Shown here one piece after another: positions 1 to 9,945 of a stretch of 64,000 nt of DNA. Each line of letters opens with the position of its first letter. Position 1 is the stretch's first letter. Source of the stretch: Linyphia triangularis (Eukaryota > Arthropoda > Arachnida > Araneae > Linyphiidae); assembly GCA_963978545.1 (NCBI GenBank), contig OZ021724.1:101258163-101322162 (forward strand), given 5' to 3'. The position numbers and the translations under genes were made by a program. Under the pieces are notes generated by a model. It was not told where the DNA came from, searched no databases, and worked only from the letters and a program-made list of their open reading frames with translations.

Positions 1-1219
1 GTGCCGATTTTCAGAGTTGTGACTATGTGGGAAGTAGGATTTTCGAATGTCCCCCGTTTGGAACGTTTGACCCCTTTTCGACCCCTTAAAGTGTGTTAAT
101 CGAGATCGGAATAGTTTACTTTTTCTATTTTTACCATTGTTGATATTTGTGCCGATTTTCAGAGTTGTGACTATGTGGGAAGTAGGATTTTCGAATGTCC
201 CCCGTTTGGAACGTTTGACCCCTTTTCGACCCCTTAAAGTGTGTTAATCGAGATCGGAATAGTTTACTTTTTCTATTTTTACCATTGTTGATATTTGTGC
301 CGATTTTCAGAGTTGTGACTATGTGGGAAGTAGGATTTTCGAATGTCCCCCGTTTGGAACGTTTGACCCCTTTTCGACCCCTTAAAGTGTGTTAATCGAG
401 ATCGGAATAGTTTACTTTTTCTATTTTTACCATTGTTGATATTTGTGCCGATTTTCAGAGTTGTGACTATGTGGGAAGTAGGATTTTCGAATGTCCCCCG
501 TTTGGAACGTTTGACCCCTTTTCGACCCCTTAAAGTGTGTTAATCGAGATCGGAATAGTTTACTTTTTCTATTTTTACCATTGTTGATATTTGTGCCGAT
601 TTTCAGAGTTGTGACTATGTGGGAAGTAGGATTTTCGAATGTCCCCCGTTTGGAACGTTTGACCCCTTTTCGACCCCTTAAAGTGTGTTAATCGAGATCG
701 GAATAGTTTACTTTTTCTATTTTTACCATTGTTGATATTTGTGCCGATTTTCAGAGTTGTGACTATGTGGGAAGTAGGATTTTCGAATGTCCCCCGTTTG
801 GAACGTTTGACCCCTTTTCGACCCCTTAAAGTGTGTTAATCGAGATCGGAATAGTTTACTTTTTCTATTTTTACCATTGTTGATATTTGTGCCGATTTTC
901 AGAGTTGTGACTATGTGGGAAGTAGGATTTTCGAATGTCCCCCGTTTGGAACGTTTGACCCCTTTTCGACCCCTTAAAGTGTGTTAATCGAGATCGGAAT
1001 AGTTTACTTTTTCTATTTTTACCATTGTTGATATTTGTGCCGATTTTCAGAGTTGTGACTATGTGGGAAGTAGGATTTTCGAATGTCCCCCGTTTGGAAC
1101 GTTTGACCCCTTTTCGACCCCTTAAAGTGTGTTAATCGAGATCGGAATAGTTTACTTTTTCTATTTTTACCATTGTTGATATTTGTGCCGATTTTCAGAG
1201 TTGTGACTATGTGGGAAGT
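1..1219. repeat. 148-bp tandem satellite, 8.2 copies, continues off the left edge
   Basis: Units start at 1, 149, 297, 445, 593, 741, 889, 1037 and 1185 (gtgccgattttcagag...), so the period is exactly 148 bp. The copies look identical by eye, which implies recent expansion or homogenisation. The last unit breaks off after about 35 bp and runs into a GTGA microsatellite. There is no spacer variation, so it is not CRISPR-like. Decayed inverted relatives lie at 7716-8440. Confidence 0.97.
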
Positions 1220-1230
1220 GGGAGAATTAG

Positions 1231-1282
1231 TGATGAGTGAGTCAGTGAGTCAGTGAGTGAGTGAGTGAGTGAGTGAGTGAGG
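1231..1282. repeat. (GTGA)n microsatellite
   Basis: A run of gtgagtga/gtcagtga tetranucleotides joins the satellite to the TATATATA motif at 1291-1300. On the minus strand it reads TCAC repeats. Confidence 0.9.
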
Positions 1283-1305
1283 GCTTTGCCTTATATATAT
1301 AGAGA

Positions 1306-1722
1306 TAACAAAAAGAAAATAAGCGCTTTTAAGTTTAAATTTTAGCTAATACTTTTCTTTTTTAACCACGAGTACTACAAGAGTTTTAGCGAATCGTCCG
1401 CACATTGTTCCAATCAGTCAATCAAGGCGTATGAAAACCGGTTCACACATATTTGTAGTGTATTCAGTAAGCCTGCCTCAATGTAAAGAATAGGATCAGG
1501 AATATCAGGAAGGCTTCCTGGGAGGTCTTTAAAGAGGAAACTGCCTCGAAAATACAGAAACCCAGAAAACTCTTACCAGGCAGCCCGAGATTATACTATC
1601 TATCACAATCTCCACTGTGTCTACTAACTTTAAAAACATTATTTGTGGATAGCGTAGTGATGGTTCGATTCCGAAATCTTTCGCGTGTCTCTTTCGGACG
1701 TGAGCTCGTCTTTAGTTATTCG
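1306..1722. other. No recognised feature
   Basis: Mixed-composition sequence with no repeat relative elsewhere in the window and no convincing coding frame. Confidence 0.5.
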
Positions 1723-1904
1723 TTGGTTGGTTGTTTTCAGATTATCTGGCGCCGTCAGCAACACGAGGGATATAATGCGCCGAAACATTCGTCATTTGAC
1801 AAGCCAACATACATTTACAAACACCCATACCTTATACGGGACTCGAACCCGCAACCTCGCGGTCTAGAAGCCAGCACGCTAACCACTATACCGTTTGGTC
1901 GGCC
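1723..1904 (-). mobile_element. SINE1 copy (tRNA-derived SINE)
   Basis: On the minus strand it starts with a tRNA-like head: A box TAGTGGTTAGCGTGCT and B box GGTTCGAGTCCC, the split RNA polymerase III promoter. A tRNA-unrelated body of about 100 bp follows, ending in CAACCAACC. It matches the copies at 9440, 27698, 33647, 43235, 51421 and 52065. The flanking duplication is unclear here (cgtt at most). Open frames across it are antisense readings of the SINE, not genes. Confidence 0.93.
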
Positions 1905-2606
1905 GTTTGTTAAGAAGACAATCATAATGCGATGTTGCATTTTAAAGTCAAATACGTTTGATGTCAGGTACACTTCTAAACGACGTTATTGTATTTCAGT
2001 TTCAATCTTAAGCGTAATAATTACGTGGAGTTTGAAAAAACCCAGAGAACTTACAATCTTTACTCGTATTTTCTTGCATAGTTGGTTTTTTAATGCAGCG
2101 ACCCACTTCTCTTATAAACGAGCGCTATACCCAGGTAATTCATCTACCATTTTCCTTTAATAACAAACCCTCCAGTTTTGAAGCAGTTTACGAGTGCGGA
2201 ATCATATTCTGTTTATCGGCAAAAAAAAGCGAATTAATTAAATACTAACAAATTAAAATGAATTAATTATAAGTTGTATCCTAAAGCGACATTAAATTAT
2301 TAAAATTATGGGTTGCAGTCACTAATGGTTTTCAGCGTGAGTTTTAGTGGGTTACGAAAAGTAATTAAGTGTTTAAGGAACGACGTAATTATTACAAAAA
2401 TGATTATAAAAAAAAAAAATAGAAAAAGATAGCAAGAAATAATAATTAGCATCGTAATCAACAAGTGCGCTGACAGTTTTAATAAAATATATTTTACAAT
2501 TTTCCTAACATTTTTTTTCGTTTAATGGTCTAAAAGAAATTTAAAATAGTTACTATTAGATTTTGCGTTTAGATTAATACAGTTAAATTATATTACTTTT
2601 GAAATC
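1905..2606. other. AT-rich, no recognised feature
   Basis: Poly-A and poly-T tracts. No coding frame or repeat match seen. Confidence 0.5.
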
Positions 2607-3343
2607 CTTTGTTTCAAGGAAGCCCCTTGTTTTCAGAAAAAATAATAAAAATATCAATTTTCTATTTTTTGCGTGTTTATAATCTTTGAAACCTTCTCCT
2701 TATCCTAGCAAGTTTTGGAGCTGATCCGATAACTGCATTTGCAGAAATACTATATTTTTATGGAGTATTTAGCATTGCTGCAATAGCTCCTTCGATGTTT
2801 TAAACGCATTTTTCTCAATTCGTGATTTTTGAAATTCCCACCTTACTTTAAATCCTAAAACTTCAGCAAATATGCATGAAATGACTTGAAATTTTTTTGT
2901 GTGTCATTCTTGAGATCTATTTGACAAAAATAGCTATGGATTTTTGAATAAAATGTAAACTTTTTTTTTTACATATTTAAAAGTTGAAAAATACTCGATT
3001 TTTACGCTTTTTTTTACCTATAGGTACAGTAATGATCGTTTTTCTCGAAAACTATTTATTTCTTCTAAATCCGATGCCTAAAAAGTTAGAGTATATTACT
3101 AAAACCATTTTTTAAAAAAAAATCGGAGGAAATATCGAAAAATGTAAAAAAAGATAGAATTTTAAACTTTATGAATTTTTTTAAAAATTTCAAAATTTTG
3201 AAAAATTAGAGCCCTATCTGAACTTTTTTTTAAAATAAAATTTAGTTTTTACTCATTAATTATTCCAAGTATGTGAAAATTATAATTTTAAACGCTTAAA
3301 TAAAAAAAAAAAAAGAAGTTTGATGGATTCCTAGTCCTCTTAA
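2607..3343 (+). mobile_element. TTAA element family F, copy 1 (degenerate left end)
   Basis: Collinear with the better preserved copy at 8516-9217. Shared landmarks are ttgttttcaga/caaaaa, gcgtgtttataatc, gctgatc and tacctataggtacagtaat. The right end is tcctagtcctcttaag, so it stops at a TTAA (3340-3343). The left end is worn. The length is about 735 bp, AT-rich with A/T homopolymers and no coding capacity. Confidence 0.7.
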
Positions 3344-3707
3344 GTTGGTTTTTAATTTTTATGTGTGTTTGTAAATATTCAGAGAGCTAATTAACCCACT
3401 TACCGTCATCTGATCAAGCTGAAACTTATCGCATAGACTCGTTGTTAATGACAACGCATTCTAGAAATTTTTTGGTTTGTCACTAAAAGAACGCTTTTAC
3501 ACACGCTACTATTGTAGTTTCTGATGACTAAATAACCCATTTTTCATCAATCAATCGAGCTGTAACTTTGTAGATAGACTCGTTGTTGATTGTAAAGCTC
3601 TCTGTCAACTTTTGAGAACAAAAAGGAGTTAGTTCATGCAGCAGAATAGATAGCTTTCTTCGTAGTGGTCAAACATTAAAAAAAAGTCGATCCGAGCTTA
3701 AAATCAC

Positions 3708-3920
3708 TTAACCCTATGCACTCCATGCCTTTTTCGCCTCATAGGAATCAGCAACTCGAGACATTTTAGGTTCGGCTAGTGTTTATGGATTTGCTTCATA
3801 GAAACTAAACACAGTCATTGGCCTTGCATCGAATTTCCGCATCACACCTAATGGTCCTCTCGTGGTTTGGCATCCAATCGTGTGGCGCCTGAGAGCCGCC
3901 ACTGGAGTGCAAAGGGTTAA
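3708..3920. mobile_element. TTAA MITE family A, copy 1 (piggyBac-like ends)
   Basis: Bounded by TTAA on both sides with inverted termini (TTAACCCTATGCACTCCA left; TGGAGTGCAAAGGGTTAA right). It is 213 bp and non-coding. TTAA targets and a CCCT start are typical of piggyBac-like elements. The right TTAA is also the left TTAA of element B. Copies are at 11927-12138 and 51300-51698. Confidence 0.88.
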
Positions 3921-4198
3921 CCTTCCGTTAGTGGCGTGCATCTCATAGGTGTGTCCCTACTACACTTTCCTCTACCTTTATTTTTATTGAATTACTTTTG
4001 ATACGACTTTTGAATAAATTTTACTATTTAAATAGATTGTTTAATACTTTATATCGCCAAAGAATCTTAAATAGGTAACAATTAACGATTTAAAAATAGA
4101 ACAAATTTCATTAGACTTTCAAAAAACCCAGAAACGCCTCATAGGTGCAACGCGACTGACCATGCCGGAAAAGCAGAGCGCGACTAACGGAAGGTTAA
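3917..4198. mobile_element. TTAA MITE family B, copy 1
   Basis: Starts TTAACCTTCCGTTAGT and ends ACTAACGGAAGGTTAA, so it has TTAA-flanked inverted termini of at least 12 bp. It is 282 bp. A second copy at 40487-40759 shares the interior (gaattactt...gatacgatttttgaataaatt). It abuts family A across a single TTAA, so one element inserted into the edge target of the other. Confidence 0.88.
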
Positions 4199-4275
4199 AT
4201 AAGTTGCAATTGCATTTAAAAATTGGCAGTGCATTCAAAAGGATTTATATTAAAAACTCTTTATAGGTTGCTGTT

Positions 4276-4371
4276 TTAACCCTGCAGGGAATGCGGTCCT
4301 AATTTGACCGCAATTGGGCTTGATTTGACTAATTGGAACTAATACACCCGACACGTTCACTACAGGGTTAA
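4276..4371. mobile_element. Short TTAA MITE (family C), 96 bp
   Basis: TTAACCCTGCAG at the left and CTACAGGGTTAA at the right, both on TTAA. Only one copy was found, so the call rests on termini and target alone. Confidence 0.55.
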
Positions 4372-4440
4372 AACCATAAAATAAATGCAGTTTTTTCAGT
4401 GTTTTATAATTGAGTTTACACTGAGTATTGTTATTAATCA

Positions 4441-5170
4441 AAATTTATGTCTAAAAATGATATATTCGAGTGCAGTAAGAGAAAGGCATAAAAAAAAAAC
4501 CAGTAGGCTGTGAAAGATCTAACAACGAAAAAAGTGGGCCTCGACTTTTGCTGGTTTAGAAATTGCAGTACAGGATGTTAACATATTTTTATTTTCTCGG
4601 GTAAATGATTTAGTTTATACGAGGAGTATGCGAAATGTAAAAAAATAAAATAAAAACTGGCTAAAACGGGTGACATTTAGAATAAATACACCAGTCACTT
4701 TAAAGAAAATACAGAAAAAATCTAAGCGTTCCACAAATTGTTGATCGTGTTGAATCTGAATGAAAACAGGCAATGCGGTAGAAAAAACATAAAAATTCTA
4801 AATATTACAGACATGTTGTGCAACAGCTTATGATATTTTCTTCATAAATTTCTCCTAATTGTAGCAAATCCTTTCTAACAGACGTTGTTTCATGGTTCAA
4901 TTCTGCATAAGAATTGTTATATTCAAAAGATACTGCGTAGAAAAAAAATCCATGCTTGTCTATTAATTCTATATAGTCTTTAATGACTGCAAAATAATAT
5001 TAATAATAATTTTTCGCCAGAAATAATTTCATGCAAAACTAAAAATTACTTAAAATTTCAGAGCCATTCACAAAATTCAACAAAGATATAAAAACAATTA
5101 TGAATTCGAATCTTTCAGAAATTAAATTTCCAAATAGATAAAAAACGCACTTTTAACTGAAGTGAAGAAA
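4441..5170. other. No recognised feature
   Basis: AT-rich, low-complexity sequence without repeat relatives in this window and without an open frame of interest. Confidence 0.5.
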
Positions 5171-5179
5171 AACGCTCAC

Positions 5180-5470
5180 CTCTCAAATCCCGGCGAAATA
5201 TCTTTCTTCTAAATATTCCAACAAACGTTGCGATGCGAAGAAAAGCCCCAGTTCTTTCAGCTTTCACTAACAAGTCCACAAAAGCCAAACAGTTCGAAAT
5301 TAATTCGAAGTAGCCCTTTCAGATGGACTTCTTTCAAGAAAACACAGGAAAGAAAGCACTAGGTAAAAAACCGAACCGGTCAATGTTCTAGCAAGTCAAA
5401 GAAATCCGCCACTGTTCTAGGTCCGTCGTTCTTAATATTCCCCCTGGAGGAAAAGCGCCCTCTGTCGGCG
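5180..5470 (-). promoter_or_regulatory. Candidate first (non-coding) exon or promoter with a CTCF-like motif
   Basis: This is one of the few stretches that is less AT-rich, has CpGs and has no repeat match. On the minus strand it ends at a good splice-donor string, GAGAGGTGAGCG (GT at 5179-5178). Upstream on that strand, GACAGAGGGCGCTT (5455-5470) resembles the CTCF core. No long frame is present, so it would be a 5' UTR exon of a gene lying left of here. This is inference from composition and motif only; there is no transcript evidence. Confidence 0.25.
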
Positions 5471-5784
5471 ACTAAGGAAATCTCCTCTGTTTATTTGCTC
5501 TCTCTGTTCCTCATCCGTTTTCTTTTCTTTTTCTTTTCTTTTTTTAATCTCCATCCGAGATTAGAGATGGGAGGAAAGAAAAAGATGGTGATCTGAAGTC
5601 CAATGTCGAATATGAGTTTTCGTCGTAGTATTACGAAACAATTTTTTTTTTTTTAAAGTCAGTTTTCAAGAACTTTCAGTATTTTCCCGCCTCAATGGAA
5701 TATATTCTAGGAGATATCGTCTGGCGAAACATTGCTTTTACGAGAATAATATTTTAAAATCATATACATTTATTTCAATATAGT

Positions 5785-6080
5785 TTGTGGTGGGCAAATC
5801 TGCGGAGGGCTAATTAACCCATTTGTTGACATCCACTCAAGTTAAAAATTTAGGCTCGTTGTCGATAACAATGCTTTCAATCTATCAAGTTTTAAGGAAA
5901 AAAAAAAAAAGTAAATCAATGACACGGAATCGATGATTTCCTTCATAATGATCAAACACTATGAAAAGGCGATTTGAGCTTAAAATCACTTAAATTACTA
6001 TCACACATAAAAGTTGACGATACATTTAAAATATTTACATTAAAAACTTTGTTTTTTTATGGGTTAATACTTTTGTAACC
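5785..6080 (+). mobile_element. R6 dispersed repeat, copy b (unoccupied TTAA)
   Basis: Contains gggcaaatctgcggagggctaa-type R6 sequence (first 20 bases shared with the copy at 15638) and gcttaaaatcacttaaatta. At the position where copy a holds MITEs A and B, this copy keeps a single intact TTAA. It is therefore a paralogous empty site. Confidence 0.7.
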
Positions 6081-6433
6081 TATAGAATGAGCTAACGCAA
6101 ATAATGTTATATATTCATTCAATGATCAATGTACAGATATCTATCTATCATATGGAGATGGGAATGGCAAAGGGTTGCATAATTCATCGCGGAGAGTGAT
6201 TTAACGGGTCAAATGAAAGCGTTTTGTTGTTCGCTAGCAGAGTTAGCAAGTTTCGAATTCATTTAAACTCCGAAGTATACAAACTCTAAATTAAAATTCG
6301 GGATTTTGATTCTTGTTTTATTTTTAATTCGTTTTAAAATAATTTATAAAAAATTTAACGCATTTTGACAAATACTTCCTTAATTTTCTTCCCAGTATTG
6401 TCAATGGCTATATACTTTTCTATGTAGAATTTT
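6081..6433. other. No recognised feature
   Basis: Unassigned AT-rich sequence. Confidence 0.4.
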
Positions 6434-7046
6434 ACTTTCAATTACCCATATGTAATGAAAGTATAGTTTTTTTTGGGGAGGGGGGAGGGGAACGGGAAAA
6501 AAAAAACGATCCCACCCCCCATTTCTCCACGTTTTGGATCATCCTGATTTCAAAAGAGTGATCTAGAAAAGATGTGTGTGTACGTGGTCAGCATAATTCC
6601 GGGACAAATTGACCTACAATGTTCAAATTTGGTGAGCGGGTTGGTGATGGCACAGATACCTACCATTAAAGTTTTCGTCAAAATCGGGCATGCGCATAAG
6701 GTAAAACCATGTTTTTCAGTAATTGCTAAAAAGCTGTTCTAATGATTTTATTCAAAATCACTGTGGTGATGCCTATTAAGGTTTTCTAAACATCCCCACC
6801 TCTGAAATTCCAGTAAAAATGCTTTGATGACGTAAAGAGTTTAAAAACGAATGCTTTCAACACAGAGTTCTCTTGCCTTGAGCATACCTCATCAACGATA
6901 GTTTTTTATTCTCTCCCCAGTTTCATTTTTAAAAAGGATAATATAAGAATTATAAAAAGAATATCGCCAAAATCATTATTTTGGTGGTATTTTTTAAGAC
7001 CCATACAAGAATTATCGCAAAAATAATCATAAAACTGGCCATTTTT
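6434..7046 (+). mobile_element. HLN (Helentron-like non-autonomous) copy, 3' part missing
   Basis: HLN is the commonest repeat here. It starts ACTTTCAATTACCCAT, has a stem-loop around the TATGTATACATA area, a GT microsatellite next to ggtcagcataa, and in full copies ends ...GTGCGATGTTCCACACCCCTAG. This copy has the 5' end and middle (gcgcataaggta, ccccacctctgaaattcc, gatcgatagttttttattc-type region) but is cut by the 5' end of the next copy at 7047. G-rich tracts lie at 6475-6492. Confidence 0.8.
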
Positions 7047-7372
7047 ACTTTCAGTTACGCATGTATACATAGGGTAATAAAAGTATAGTATTCGGTAAAA
7101 AAAAAAAAGTGATCTAGAAAAAAATGTCTGTGTGTACGTGGTCAGCATAACTCCTGAACAAATCGACTTACTATGTTCAAATTTGGTGTGCGGGTTGGTG
7201 GTAGTACAAGGACCTACCATTAAGGTTTTCGGCAAAATCGCGAGTGTTCTTAAGGTAGCTTGCCAACGAAAAAATCATGTTTTTCAGTAATTGCTAAAAA
7301 ACGGCTTTACCGATTTTGTTCAAAAGCGCTGTGATAATGCCTCTTAAGGTGTACCTCTGAAATAAAAAGCCA
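7047..7372 (+). mobile_element. HLN copy, truncated, head-to-tail with the previous one
   Basis: Begins ACTTTCAGTTACGC and runs through the cagcataactcctgaac, ggtttcggcaaaatcg and taattgctaaaaaacgg landmarks, then loses similarity. The direct junction with 6434-7046 makes a tandem HLN pair. Confidence 0.75.
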
Positions 7373-7715
7373 ATTCCTCAAGCTCTTAGTATTACATCAC
7401 TAATCACTACATTCTTTACACCTGGCCATTCTAATTTAGATAACCCAAAAAGCTTTTGATAACGCAACCCCCTTAATTCAATAGCCAAGTTAGTAAATAG
7501 AGAAATAAGTAAATCGACTTTTCTAGAAGTGTATTTTGATGATTGGAGTGTTAACAAAACGGAGAAGAATATTCTACCTAATTACAGACTGTTAACTGTG
7601 TTTGGTTGGGAGTTTCGTAATTGTATTTGATTAAGCGCGTTTGTTTAGCGTTCAGTAATCCAAATCCAAGAAAAACGTAGACTAAATGCGTTGAAAATGA
7701 AATATTTGTAAATAC
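7373..7715. other. No recognised feature
   Basis: No relative in the window and no coding signal. Confidence 0.45.
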
Positions 7716-8440
7716 AGGGTGTCTATCAAATGAGGGACAAGTTTTGATCTCGATTATTCTACTTTAAGGGATGAAAAAGGATTTAAAAGTTCCAAACGAG
7801 GGATATTCGAATGTACTACTTCTCATTTCGTCACAACTCTGAAAATTGGAACAAATGTCAACAAAGATAAACATAGAAACAGTAATCTATTCCGATCTCG
7901 ATTAACCAACTTTAAGGGGTCGGAAAGGGGTTAAACGTTCCAAACGAGGGATACCCGAATGTTCTTCTTCCATTGTAGTCACAATTCTGATATTTGATGC
8001 AAATGTTAAAAGGGAAAATGTAAATAAAAAAGTTATTCCGATATCGATTAATGAATTTTTAAGGGATGAAAAGTCGACGCAACATTGAAACTATACGAGG
8101 AATATCTTAATGTCTCACTTCCAATATAGCTACAACTTTGAAATTTAGAACTAAGAGTAATCAACAAACACAATAAACTATTGTAATCTCGATTACGAAA
8201 TTAGAAAGGGTCTAAAGGGGGTTAAACGTCCTAAACAAGGGATATTCAAATGTTTCATTTCCAATATAGTATTCGCAGTTTTAAAATTTTGGAAAAAATG
8301 TTCAACGAAGGAAAGTTCCTATTTTGATAAATCAGTTTGTCGGGATCGAAATGGGAGCAAACGTCTGAAGTGTTAGAATACATGAATGTCTTTTGATCGC
8401 TAAAATGCTCATGGTAAAATTTCGTGGCGTAACTACAAAA
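7716..8440 (-). repeat. Decayed inverted array of the 148-bp satellite, about 5 units
   Basis: On the minus strand, successive blocks match the 1-1219 unit. For example ctattccgatctcgattaac near 7885 and gttccaaacgagggat are reverse complements of the satellite. Block starts near 7731, 7882, 8033, 8184 and 8323 keep a spacing of about 140-151 bp. Divergence is high and increases to the right, so this is an old array from the same lineage as the fresh array at the left edge. Confidence 0.85.
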
Positions 8441-8515
8441 CTAGTTACAATACTGAAATGCGGCAACAAAATGTAAAATCTGAATATAGTGGAATGAATT
8501 TTAGTTTTCACTCGT

Positions 8516-9217
8516 TAAGGGCACTTGGTATTCCTTGTTTTCACAAAAAAGAATAAAAATATCAATTTTCTATTTTTTTGCGTGTTTATAATCCTTGAAA
8601 CCTTCCTTATTCTGTCAAGTTTTTCAGCTGATCTGATATCAACAATTGCAGAAAAACTATATTTTTATGGAGAATTTAGCATTGCCGCAATAGCTCCTTC
8701 GATATTTCGAACGCATTTTTCTCAGTTCGTGATTTTTGAAATTCTCACTTTACTCAAAATACTAAGACTTCAGCAAATATGAACGAAATGACTTGACATT
8801 TTTTGTGTCATTCTTTATATCTATTTGAAAAAAATAGGCATGTAGTTTTGAATAAAATAAAAACTTTTTTTTTTACAAATTTAAATGTTGAAAAATACCC
8901 GTTTTTTACGCTTTTTTTACCTATAGGTACAGTAATCCTCGTTTTTCTCGAAAACTATTTTACTTATTCCAAATCCGATGCCTAAAAAGTTAGAGTGTAT
9001 TACTGAGAACATTTAATTAAAAAAAAAAAAAATGAAAAAGATAGAATTTGAAATTTAACTAATTTTTAAAAAAATTTAGACCATCATGTGAATTTTTTTT
9101 AATAAAATTTAGTTTTTACTTAGTAATACTTCCAGATATGTAAAAAAAAAAAAAATTTTTAAACGCTTAAATAAATAAATAAATAAAAAAAGTTTGAAGG
9201 GCACCAAGTCCCCGTAA
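8516..9217 (+). mobile_element. TTAA element family F, copy 2, 702 bp
   Basis: Starts TTAAGGGCACTTGGTA; the right end complement reads TTACGGGGACTTGGTG, so the termini are inverted repeats on a TTAA (right one changed to GTAA). The interior matches 2607-3343 across its length. Non-coding: the small open frames at 8525-8985 are not conserved between the two copies. Confidence 0.75.
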
Positions 9218-9439
9218 AATGTGCCCGATAATAATTTTACTGGATAGTTGCAGCCCAATAGGTCCCCTTTGCAGAAAGCAATGGTTTTGCAAGACACACA
9301 TACGGGTCTTTATTAACCAGTTTGAATATTGACAATCCGTACTATTTGAAAATGGGCCTCATAGTAGAGCCGCCAGGCACCAAATTATAGCCGAAAAATA
9401 CATTTCAAGAAACAAATCTGTAATTTTGCACACTGATAG

Positions 9440-9620
9440 GTTGGTTTTTTTCAGATTATCTGGCACCGTCAGCAACACGAGGGCTATAATGCGCCGAAAC
9501 ATTCGTCATTAGACAAGCCAACATACATTTACAAACACCCATGCCCTAACACGGGACTCGGAACCCGCAACCTCGAGGTCTAGAAGATAGCACGCTAACC
9601 ACTATACCGTTTGATCGGCT
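9440..9620 (-). mobile_element. SINE1 copy with a perfect 12-bp target duplication
   Basis: Full-length tRNA-headed SINE; the minus strand carries the A box TAGTGGTTAGCGTGCT and the B box. It is flanked by gcacactgatag at 9428-9439 and 9621-9632, the signature of LINE-mediated retroposition. Confidence 0.96.
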
Positions 9621-9632
9621 GCACACTGATAG

Positions 9633-9945
9633 AATACGCAATTCTAGGTAATCATTTTAAGAAGTGGAGCCACTCAGATTTCACTTCCGGTCGAGTTTTT
9701 ATACTAGTTAAAATTTTTACATAAAATGTTTGTTTTTATCAATAAAAGTAGTTATATATATGTGCGGGATCACAGCCAAATCATAAGCTTTATAGACATG
9801 TGTAATGTGTTAGATTATTAATTTTAGATGAAAGATTAAAAAATTAGTAAAAAAAGTTCAATCGGAAGTGATTTGCATTTCGGTCAGATGTCTATCCATA
9901 TCAGATAAAACTGCATCCAATAGCTTAAACTATGTGTATGAAACA
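9633..9945. other. No recognised feature
   Basis: AT-rich sequence between a SINE and a Helitron. Nothing assigned. Confidence 0.45.

Larger units (their letters stand above)
1..1305 (-). mobile_element. Probable Helitron 5' part carrying the 148-bp satellite
   Basis: Read on the minus strand, the sequence after the flanking A is TCTCTATATATATAAGGC, followed by TCAC repeats and then the satellite. TC after A, then an AT-rich tract, is what Helitron 5' ends look like, and other Helitrons in this window start TCTATATA. The 3' hairpin and CTRR end would lie left of base 1, so the assignment is inference. The alternative is that a satellite simply abuts an unrelated AT tract. Confidence 0.5.
3362..4440 (+). 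mobile_element. R6 dispersed repeat, copy a, hosting three TTAA MITEs
   Basis: R6 is a moderate-copy repeat recognised by gctaattaaccc, tgacaacgcattcta, cttcgtagtggtcaaac and gcttaaaatcactta. This copy is split at one TTAA by elements A and B (3708-4198) and again by C (4276-4371). Other copies are at 5785, 14690, 15589, 40425, 41165, 52968 and 63895. Family unknown. One end reads TCCTTTATATTAACTTC followed by GT/CAAA microsatellites, possibly rolling-circle, unproven. Confidence 0.65.

Noticed and set aside
1..1219. CRISPR-like array
   Set aside because: Whole 148-bp units repeat without variable spacers, in a eukaryotic context.
1645..2160. 171-codon plus-strand frame, the longest in the window
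   Set aside because: It runs through the antisense of a SINE1 copy and unrelated flanks. Similar peptides (…PTYIYKHP…) recur wherever a SINE1 lies, so it is a repeat shadow.
4250..4441. 63-codon minus frame
   Set aside because: Covers the 96-bp TTAA MITE and R6 sequence; no domain and no conservation.
8525..8985. Two small frames that look like membrane peptides
   Set aside because: They sit inside TTAA element F; the sister copy at 2607-3343 breaks both frames, and the hydrophobicity follows from poly-T.
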